Origin: Pelosinus sp.
GTDB taxonomy: Bacteria; Bacillota; Negativicutes; DSM-13327
Direction of reading: 5' to 3'
DNA length: 49,078 nt
NCBI GenBank assembly: GCA_029239675.1
Contig: JARBUM010000030.1
Coordinates: forward strand, 1-49,078
Positions 43,459-49,078 of the stretch are shown here, piece by piece. Position 1 is the stretch's first letter. Each line of letters starts with the position of its first letter. The notes under the pieces were generated by a model. That model saw only the letters and a list, made by a program, of their open reading frames with translations. It did no database searches and was not told the DNA's origin. Made by a program: the position numbers and the translations under genes.

Positions 43459-43995
43459 TTATAATGTTTTCTCACCAGGCTGCCAGTCAATTGGACATAA
43501 TCCACCTGTTTGAAAAGCTTTCAATACTCGTAATATTTCATCTACACTACGCCCTACATTTAAATCACTAACGATTTGATAGCGAATTACGCCTTCTGGA
43601 TCAATGATAAAAAGCCCCCGTAAAGAAACACCTTTCTCTTCAATTAAAACACCATAATCTCTAGAAACTTGTTTGGTAATATCAGAAGCCAGTGGATAGT
43701 TAAGATCGCCTAAACCACCTTCTTCTTTCGAAGCTCTAATCCAAGCACGGTGAGAATATACACTATCAGTACTAACACCAAGTATCTCTGCACCAATTTT
43801 TTTAAATTGACTCAACTTGGAGTTAAAACCCTTTATTTCCGTTGGGCAAACAAAAGTAAAATCTAAGGGATAAAAGAAAAGGACAAGCCATTTACCTTCA
43901 TAATCTTCGAGTTTAACAACATGCTCTAGTGTTTCTATATCCTCAGTAGTAGACATAGTAAAATCCGGGGCTTTTTGTCCAACTTTGGCTGACAT
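43459..43995 (-). CDS. 2-Cys peroxiredoxin (AhpC/Prx type)
   Basis: A 178-residue typical 2-Cys peroxiredoxin. Peroxidatic Cys50 is in FYPLDFTFVCPTE and resolving Cys167 in GGLCPIDWQPGEKTL. 'GVSTDSVYSHRAWI' and 'RGLFIIDPEGVIRYQIV' are further family blocks. It detoxifies H2O2 and organic peroxides with thiol reductants. The promoter (TTGACA 44058-44063, 17 bp, TATTAT 44035-44040) overlaps an AT-rich dyad, which fits PerR-like regulation. Confidence 0.95.
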   Translation of the reverse strand: MSAKVGQKAPDFTMSTTEDIETLEHVVKLEDYEGKWLVLFFYPLDFTFVCPTEIKGFNSKLSQFKKIGAEILGVSTDSVYSHRAWIRASKEEGGLGDLNYPLASDITKQVSRDYGVLIEEKGVSLRGLFIIDPEGVIRYQIVSDLNVGRSVDEILRVLKAFQTGGLCPIDWQPGEKTL

Positions 43996-44014
43996 ATAAC
44001 CACTCCTTTTATTT

Positions 44015-44063
44015 TGATAATCGTTATTAGTTAAATAATATTATTAATAGTATCATTTGTCAA
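44015..44063 (-). promoter_or_regulatory. peroxiredoxin promoter with AT-rich dyads (PerR/Fur-like)
   Basis: TTGACA (44058-44063), 17-bp spacer, TATTAT (44035-44040) on the minus strand. A near-palindrome TTAAATAATATTATTAA (44031-44047) covers the -10 and part of the spacer, and GATAATCGTTATT (44016-44028) is a second dyad. Both resemble PerR or Fur family sites without matching either consensus fully. Confidence 0.6.
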
Positions 44064-44145
44064 TAGTTTTTATTAATTCAAATTCCATTTTTATGTTACC
44101 TTTTGATAAAACAATAAGAAAACAAAATTCTATTATTCTCTTCTT

Positions 44146-44487
44146 TTATTCGTCAGTTAACGGCAAAGGCAAGATAGTATCGCTGTCACTTTGTTCAACT
44201 TTTTGACCAAAATCAACTGTGCCAAATCCTCTAGTTGGAAAGGCGCAATTCTCTGGAGCTATTTTGCATCTATCAGTACGAGCAAATCCCATACCTGCAG
44301 TACTGCAATCCAGATTAATATTAACCTTTTGCGCAACTTCCTCCTGTTTACCAAAGTCTATATTGCCAAATCCTCTAAATGGTAAGCCGCAACTCTCTGA
44401 AGCGATATTACTATTTCCTGTACGGGCAAAACCTTTCCCCGCTGTACTGCAATCTAGAATATTTTCCTCATTATTTTTTGTGATCAT
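44146..44487 (-). CDS. tandem-repeat Cys-containing protein, unrecognised
   Basis: A 113-residue protein made almost wholly of two 36-residue repeats (residues 11-46 and 59-94) that are identical at 24 positions. The consensus is LDCSTAG-x-GFART, then I-A-x-E-x-C, then P-x-RGFG-x-x-DFG. Each repeat has two Cys, and the second has an extra one (DRC). A 12-residue charged linker joins them, and a short acidic/Pro tail (DTILPLPLTDE) ends the protein. There is no signal peptide or membrane helix. AGGAGG lies about 10 nt before the ATG. I know no family with this pattern; possibilities are a metal- or thiol-binding repeat protein or a peptide precursor. No modification enzyme lies beside it. Confidence 0.75.
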   Translation of the reverse strand: MITKNNEENILDCSTAGKGFARTGNSNIASESCGLPFRGFGNIDFGKQEEVAQKVNINLDCSTAGMGFARTDRCKIAPENCAFPTRGFGTVDFGQKVEQSDSDTILPLPLTDE

Positions 44488-44854
44488 CTTTAATAATCCT
44501 CCTTTTTTTTAGTAAATCATTTTATGAGCAAACGTTCTTCATATTTATCGAATTCTCACTGAAATCGATATTCTAGGCAAAGTTACTACGTTTTATTTTG
44601 TATGCTCTCCTTTCTCTGCTAAATATATTCAACACATTTCAACTTATTCCTTCTTAATTTTTAAATTTTATTAATTTTATTTTTTAATTAATAATTATTA
44701 TCTTTTTCTGCTTTCAATAATAGGATTTATACATAGTTAGTAAATTCTTTGGAGATAAAGAAAATCTATTAATTTCGCAAAAAAAAAGGCCGCTAGTGAA
44801 CTCATTCTCCACAGCACCCCAATACTATATTCTTTCAGATACATCTGCTAATAT
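44488..44854. other. AT-rich leader region of the repeat protein gene, 367 bp
   Basis: No gene is seen. It must hold the promoter of the repeat-protein gene; no consensus -35/-10 pair stands out. Positions 44640-44720 are almost pure A/T, and a run of nine A lies at about 44780-44788. Confidence 0.5.
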
Positions 44855-46009
44855 TCATGATTGTTTATCAAAAGAGATTATCAAATCAATTATTTCTGGA
44901 CAATTGCCAATTCGTATCGGTGGCCCCCATGTGCCATATCCACATGAAACAATTACCTGATAATTGTCCTTCCTCAAATACCCCCAATCCACTTCAAACA
45001 TTCTCTGGGTTATATAGTTATTGGGGAAAAACTGCCCATGATGGGTATGGCCTGATAACTGAAGATCAACGCCATTAAGCTGTCCTGCAGTCAACTTAAA
45101 TGGCTGATGATCTAATAAAATGATTGGCAAATTTGTATCAATCCCTTTCATGATCGCAGATAACTCTAACCGTTTTTGACCAGTTATTTTGACTGCTGTA
45201 GGATCATCTCGCCCAACAATATAAAACTGATTATTTACTAACCGGTATTCATCACGTAATACGTTGATGCCAGACTGCTGCAAATGTTCTATAGCAAGTT
45301 GACTATCACTGCCAAGATATTCATGATTTCCCATTACTGCAAATACACCGTATTGAGGATTTAATTTTTTTAAACCCTCAGACATCTTTTCTTTTATAAA
45401 ACGTTGCACATCCTCATCAATCGTATCTCCTACTAAAAAAACAATATCAGGATTAAGCTCGTTAATTTTATGGACCATCGCCGCAAGGCGAGAATTATCA
45501 ACGATTACACCAAGATGTATATCCGATACCATGACTGCATGAATTTTCGGTAAACCAACTACTGTTTTTGGGATAATCAAATTATAATGACGTATACGCG
45601 GGTTACAAGCGTTCCATGTACCATAAATCAACAGTAGTGCTACAAAACAGATAACACTAAACCCCAAGCCGATAGATGGCTCTTTGATAATCTCATTCCC
45701 AGGCAGTAGTAATTTATTCAAAATACCTAGGAAATCAATGATTATCCAAAGAAGAAAAAAATAGTAACTAGCTGCCAGCCAATAATCCCCAACAATAATC
45801 AGCATATCATTGAAAAATCCTGGAATTTTATTTCTACCTATTCTACCTACTAATTTTGTTATAGCCAGCAGTATAAACCCGCACCAGTAGATTAAGGTAT
45901 AAGGTTCAATAATATTGCGAAAGGCTTGTAAAAATCGTAAGCCTATATAATAGTTTCCAACAGCATAAATCAAGAGAAAAACACCTATTATACGAAAAAA
46001 AGAATTCAT
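44855..46009 (-). CDS. membrane-anchored metallophosphoesterase (YkuE-like)
   Basis: A 384-residue protein: four N-terminal membrane helices (residues about 4-20, 38-55, 70-100, 112-132) followed by a calcineurin-like phosphoesterase domain. Metal-ligand motifs are VSDIHLG (D-x-H), GDTID (GDxxD), GNHEY (GNHE), and SGHTHHGQ (GHxH). The architecture matches the YkuE/YaeI group of metallophosphatases. In vivo substrates are unknown; some members act on lipid or sugar phosphates. It is alone on its strand, between the repeat protein and doxX. Confidence 0.93.
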   Translation of the reverse strand: MNSFFRIIGVFLLIYAVGNYYIGLRFLQAFRNIIEPYTLIYWCGFILLAITKLVGRIGRNKIPGFFNDMLIIVGDYWLAASYYFFLLWIIIDFLGILNKLLLPGNEIIKEPSIGLGFSVICFVALLLIYGTWNACNPRIRHYNLIIPKTVVGLPKIHAVMVSDIHLGVIVDNSRLAAMVHKINELNPDIVFLVGDTIDEDVQRFIKEKMSEGLKKLNPQYGVFAVMGNHEYLGSDSQLAIEHLQQSGINVLRDEYRLVNNQFYIVGRDDPTAVKITGQKRLELSAIMKGIDTNLPIILLDHQPFKLTAGQLNGVDLQLSGHTHHGQFFPNNYITQRMFEVDWGYLRKDNYQVIVSCGYGTWGPPIRIGNCPEIIDLIISFDKQS

Positions 46010-46161
46010 CGAATAATCCTATTCCTTCCTTTTCATCCTTCTACTTTACGAGTGTTCTAATCATCATTAATAAATAGTCCTTCAACATGTAATAGTGAAT
46101 GCTAACACTCTAATCTACTAAGATATTAGCATAACATCTATAAGATTTACCTTTTTAGCAA

Positions 46162-46248
46162 GTCGCTCTATAACTCCTCTCTTATTCAATTGGCAATTAT
46201 AGAGCGATTAAGATTCAGATGGAGTTAAAAAACCACCTGAATCTTAAT
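46162..46248. terminator. two adjacent hairpins after doxX
   Basis: TCGCTCTATA (46163-46172) pairs with TATAGAGCGA (46199-46208), and ATTAAGATTCAG (46208-46219) pairs with CTGAATCTTAAT (46237-46248). On the minus strand the second follows doxX directly and is its likely terminator; the first may act for the gene on either side. Confidence 0.6.
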
Positions 46249-46256
46249 CTTCTTTA

Positions 46257-46724
46257 TTATTCAAATTTAGAAAATCTTGACCTCTGAGAAGAATTCCAGC
46301 CTAAATATTCATCAACACTATATCGGCCTGGACCAACAAAAAATGCTGCAAAGAAACTGAACCCATCTTCTAATGACTGAGAGGCCTTTGCTAAGCCTTT
46401 GTCACTTAACATTTGGGTGGAAAAAGCTACTAACATGTTACTGACTAATAATAAACACATAGGACGATACAAGAATCCAATCGCAAAAAAGAATCCTCCG
46501 AAAAATTCTGCAAACCCAGACATAAATCCCCAAAAGGCTGGAGCAAATGTAATACCAAATACCTCCATAGACTTACCAAGAGCAGCCCACTTCTCAACAC
46601 CGCCAATAATCTTGGGATATCCGTGCCACATGAACATACCACCTAACCCCAAACGAAATAGTAATAATCCAAAATCAATATAAGAAAAGCTCCACTGATT
46701 TAGCCAAGTCATAAGTTTTTTCAT
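46257..46724 (-). CDS. DoxX-family membrane protein
   Basis: A 155-residue protein with four helices and the DoxX/SURF4-like pattern: 'LLLFRLGLGGMFMWHGYPKI', 'WGFMSGFAEFFGGFFFAIGF', 'RPMCLLLVSNMLVAF'. DoxX proteins are membrane components of uncertain biochemistry, some linked to thiosulfate:quinone oxidation or redox stress. AAAGGAGATG precedes the ATG by 7 nt. It is a single-gene unit. Confidence 0.88.
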   Translation of the reverse strand: MKKLMTWLNQWSFSYIDFGLLLFRLGLGGMFMWHGYPKIIGGVEKWAALGKSMEVFGITFAPAFWGFMSGFAEFFGGFFFAIGFLYRPMCLLLVSNMLVAFSTQMLSDKGLAKASQSLEDGFSFFAAFFVGPGRYSVDEYLGWNSSQRSRFSKFE

Positions 46725-47005
46725 TTCAACATCTCCTTTCCATCAATTGGTTCGTGACCTCTAAAACATAGAAAGTCTCTTATTCCTTTTATTTGACATA
46801 ATAATACAGATTCCTGCAATAGTCTACCATTAAACTATTTTATCTATAGAAGCTCCATTGAGTGAACGTCTGTTGTAATAATAGACGTTAATTTCAATCA
46901 TCTAGTATTACAGTAAACATAAATGAATTATGTCTTGACTCAGTTATAGGAATTCACTTATAATATCTATAGAATCAATAGACAATAGTAAGAGGTGTTT
47001 ATAAA

Positions 47006-47770
47006 ATGAATAACATTCCAGAATTATTTTGGCAGGCAACATTGAATGAAATCAAACAAGGATATCTTTATAATCAAAGTAGTGATGAATTCCTTTGCCT
47101 CATTTGCGGTGAAGGTTTCACGAATGGTATTATTTACCCTGAAAATAATACTTTATATGAAGCAAAAAAGTATATCGAAATTCATATTGCCAAATGTCAC
47201 CACTCACCCTTTCATGTTTTGCTTAATCTGGATAAAAAATTAACTGGATTAACAGATCATCAAAGAACAATTCTTGAACTTTTCTATGAAGGCCATAGTG
47301 ATAATGATGTAGCAAAATCCCTTAGTACAGGCAGCACATCAACCATCCGCAACCATCGATTCTCTTTAAGAGAAAAGCAAAAGCAAGCTAAAGTATTTTT
47401 AGCAATTATCGAATTACTTGGAGAGCAAATACCTAAAAAACATACCTTTATTGATATTCCACGTACCGCAAAACAGGTAGATGAGCGCTTTGCCATTACG
47501 GAACAAGAAAATGAAAAGATTTTAAGCACATACTTCAAACAAGGCCCTAAGGGTCCTCTTGATTCCTTCCCTCTGAAAGAGAAAAAAAGGGTTGCCATCT
47601 TACAGCATATTCTAAAGAATTTTGATGCCAATAAGAACTACACCGAGAGAGAAGTAAACGCTATACTAAAGCCAATTTATGAAGATTATGTGCTCTTACG
47701 TCGACTTCTAATCGAATATGGCTTTATGGCACGTGTGCAGGATGGTAGTTCTTACTGGGTTACTCTTTAA
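47006..47770 (+). CDS. DUF2087 domain regulator with LuxR-like HTH
   Basis: A 254-residue protein in three parts. Residues about 28-72 hold a possible zinc site (CLICGEGF and HIAKCHHSPFH). Residues about 85-130 are an HTH of the LuxR/sigma-70 region 4 type (LTDHQRTILELFYEGHSDND, then KSLSTGSTSTIRNHRFSLRE). Residues about 180-250 are a DUF2087 domain (LDSFPLKEKKRVAILQHILK, then YTEREVNAIL and LIEYGFMAR). AGAGGTG lies 9 nt before the ATG. DUF2087 proteins are often linked to a small GIY-YIG protein, as here (next gene, 36 bp downstream). Regulatory role inferred. Confidence 0.88.
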   Translation: MNNIPELFWQATLNEIKQGYLYNQSSDEFLCLICGEGFTNGIIYPENNTLYEAKKYIEIHIAKCHHSPFHVLLNLDKKLTGLTDHQRTILELFYEGHSDNDVAKSLSTGSTSTIRNHRFSLREKQKQAKVFLAIIELLGEQIPKKHTFIDIPRTAKQVDERFAITEQENEKILSTYFKQGPKGPLDSFPLKEKKRVAILQHILKNFDANKNYTEREVNAILKPIYEDYVLLRRLLIEYGFMARVQDGSSYWVTL

Positions 47771-47806
47771 CGAGCTAGATTGTAAAAGAAAAAGGAGCTG
47801 TTTCTC

Positions 47807-48172
47807 TTGGATAGAAAAAAAGAACTTAAACTAACATACAAACAAACTCCCCTTCCTATGGGAGTGTACCAAATCAAGAATAATATAAATGGTAAAATAC
47901 TCATCGGTAGTAGTATGAATTTGCCTGGGATCTTTAATAGACACCGTTTTCAGCTGAATGCAACTGTTCATTCTATCAAGGAATTGCAAGAAGACTGGCA
48001 CCAACATGGTTCTGATGCTTTTACTTGTGATGTTCTTGAAATAATTAAGTCAGAAGACATTCTGAAAGAAGATTGGCCTAAGGCAATTTTAGCTTTAGAA
48101 GAAAAGTGGTTATCCAATCTACAGCCTTATGGTGAAAAAGGGTATAACCAACTAAAAACCATACGAAAGTAA
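47807..48172 (+). CDS. small GIY-YIG nuclease-like protein
   Basis: A 121-residue protein with a GIY-YIG-like fold: GVYQIKNNINGKILIGSS (GVY ... LIG), then RHRFQLNATVH, 'LQEDWHQHGSDAFTCDVLE', and a C-terminal ALEEKWL helix with Glu. The conserved Arg and Glu of GIY-YIG enzymes appear to be present, but the motif is GVY-x10-LIG, so activity is not certain. The start is TTG 47807, 9 nt after AGGAG. Likely co-transcribed with the DUF2087 gene. Confidence 0.82.
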   Translation: MDRKKELKLTYKQTPLPMGVYQIKNNINGKILIGSSMNLPGIFNRHRFQLNATVHSIKELQEDWHQHGSDAFTCDVLEIIKSEDILKEDWPKAILALEEKWLSNLQPYGEKGYNQLKTIRK

Positions 48173-48273
48173 TATTTTAGAATGTCCAATTCTTAGCTAT
48201 AATATAGAATTTTGAATAAGTTTTTTTTAAGTTTTAAAACCTTGAACACTAGGCAATCATTATTGTCATTAGT

Positions 48274-48322
48274 AAACTCCCTTTCTGCTTATAGACCTAT
48301 GAGCAGAAAGGGAGTTTTTTTT
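48274..48322 (+). terminator. strong intrinsic terminator
   Basis: AAACTCCCTTTCTGCT (48274-48289) pairs with AGCAGAAAGGGAGTTT (48302-48317), with inner pairing across the loop, then eight T residues. It closes the DUF2087/GIY-YIG unit. Confidence 0.9.
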
Positions 48323-48417
48323 ACGTAGCAGATAATCTTAATTTTATTTTTTTAATAAAATGGTAAATACTATATAATAGAGACATGCACCAGATCAATA
48401 GAAAAGGAAGTGACAAT

Positions 48418-48834
48418 ATGAATTATTGGCTTGCGAAAACCGAACCAGAGAGTTTTAGCTACGCTGATCTTGAGAGATTGGGGCAGGATCGCTGGAATGG
48501 TGTGAAAAATTTTGCAGCACTCAAACACATGAAAAGTATGCAAATAGGTGATCTCATCTTTATTTACCACACTGGCAAGGAAAAAGCGATTGTCGGAGTG
48601 GCCGAAGTAATAATTCAGGCTTATCCTGATCCTAATGAAACAGATCAACGCTTCATCGTAGTCGATGTTGTACCTCGCTACCGACTCGATAGACCTGTAA
48701 CGCTAAAAGAAATTAAAGCGAATCCCCTCTTCCAAGAATGGGAATTAGTACGCCAATCCCGTCTATCCGTCATGCCTGTAACAGAAGAATACTGGAAATT
48801 CATACATACCAGTGCTAAACAAACTGCACTATAG
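48418..48834 (+). CDS. EVE-domain protein
   Basis: A 138-residue EVE (PUA-like) domain protein, the family of human THYN1. Conserved blocks are 'MNYWLAKTEPESFSYADLER' at the N-terminus, RWNGVKNFAALKHMKSM, 'GDLIFIYHTGKEKAIVGVAE' and 'NPLFQEWELVRQSRLSVMPV'. EVE domains bind modified bases. ATG 48418 follows AAGGAAGTGAC; an upstream ATG (48385) gives 11 extra residues not in the family. Confidence 0.92.
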   Translation: MNYWLAKTEPESFSYADLERLGQDRWNGVKNFAALKHMKSMQIGDLIFIYHTGKEKAIVGVAEVIIQAYPDPNETDQRFIVVDVVPRYRLDRPVTLKEIKANPLFQEWELVRQSRLSVMPVTEEYWKFIHTSAKQTAL

Positions 48835-48837
48835 CAA

Positions 48838-48863
48838 GTCATTGCGAGGGACGGAGCAATCTC
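48838..48863. repeat. interspersed repeat of the GTCATTGCGAG type
   Basis: GTCATTGCGAG followed by GACGGAGCAATCTC matches the widespread bacterial interspersed element 'GTCATTGCGAGxxxxxxAGCAATCTC'. It lies directly after the EVE gene. Confidence 0.65.
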
Positions 48864-48955
48864 AGGAGTATCTAGAACTTAAACTTCTGAGGCTAGAATA
48901 AAAAATGCTACATACATTCCAAAAACCTTATACTTTCTAACATAAAAATTAAAAG

Positions 48956-49078
48956 CTAACGGAAAAAATCCGCTAGCCCTAAAAAGAGCCCGTAATGATC
49001 TACGCTACAGCCAATACCGATCATTACATACCTATACGCAATCTTTCGACTACCCACAAGCATTACACAACCGATACT
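48956..49078 (-). other. open frame running off the right edge, not called as a gene
   Basis: A minus-strand frame is open for 40 codons from the right edge to TAG at 48956-48958 (tail: GLFLGLADFFR). A hairpin GCTAGCGGA...TCCGTTAGC with a T-rich run overlaps the stop on that strand, and GTAATGATC/GATCATTAC (48992-49000, 49019-49027) is an inverted repeat. It could be a gene end or a repeat tail; the evidence is too thin. Confidence 0.25.

Noticed and set aside
44191..44512. Plus-strand frames opposite the tandem-repeat protein
   Set aside because: They show the same periodicity only because they mirror the repeats; no start signals, and the minus-strand gene has AGGAGG.
1..49078. CRISPR arrays, tRNA/rRNA genes, prophage or integrase genes
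   Set aside because: No regularly spaced repeats, no cloverleaf or rRNA-like stretch, and no recombinase, capsid or transposase motif was seen on either strand by eye.

Overview
The window is AT-rich chromosomal DNA from a low-GC Bacillota-type bacterium. The clues are a T-box leader, strong AGGAGG/GGTGA ribosome binding sites with frequent TTG and GTG starts, TTGACA/TATAAT promoters, CsoR control of copper export, and ECF and tripartite tricarboxylate (TTT) transporters. A Negativicutes host of the Sporomusaceae/Pelosinus kind is my best guess; this is inference from gene content, with no 16S or tRNA gene in view. There is no phage, transposase, CRISPR array or plasmid gene.

Layout. 1-3 kb: tail of a MYG1-like gene, lemA, a D-aminoacylase-type amidohydrolase. 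3-8.5 kb: a copper block on the minus strand (copA, a histidine kinase/response regulator pair, an unannotated 48-codon membrane peptide, csoR); copA and csoR share promoter architecture and a CsoR-like operator. 8.7-10.1 kb: an extra ribosomal protein S4 paralogue behind a Fur-family box, then an unrecognised gene. 10.2-13.2 kb: a polar amino-acid ABC transporter with a consensus promoter and a terminator inside its leader. 13.4-19.1 kb: nitroreductase, 3-methyladenine glycosylase, alpha/beta hydrolase, APC permease, and an HMA + SafE/DsbD-like + cupredoxin fusion. 19.4-23.9 kb: a histidine kinase translationally coupled to tctB-tctA-tctC. 24-26.4 kb: HxlR regulator and a chemoreceptor.

26.4-29.7 kb: a T-box reading UGG (tryptophan) controls a TrpP-like ECF cassette whose first ATPase has lost its Walker A region and its frame. 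29.8-32.3 kb: HD-domain protein, DUF1634 + TauE/SafE pair, Lrp/AsnC regulator. 32.4-37.7 kb: secreted 3D-domain protein, then a four-gene catabolic operon (CoA-transferase A and B, class III aminotransferase, beta-keto acid cleavage enzyme) divergent from a LysR regulator. 37.7-43.3 kb: lipoprotein, GGDEF/HD-GYP protein, RarD, iron-sulfur flavoprotein, LysE exporter. 43.4-49 kb: 2-Cys peroxiredoxin, a small protein made of two Cys-containing repeats, membrane metallophosphoesterase, DoxX, DUF2087 regulator with GIY-YIG protein, EVE-domain protein.

Themes are metal/redox homeostasis (copper, Fur-family sites, peroxiredoxin, Fe-S flavoprotein) and uptake of amino acids and carboxylates. The most interesting items are the tandem-repeat Cys protein (44.1-44.5 kb), the broken ECF ATPase under an intact Trp T-box, the small peptide in the copper block, the apparent AUU start of the copper fusion protein, and the attenuator-like leader of the amino-acid ABC operon.
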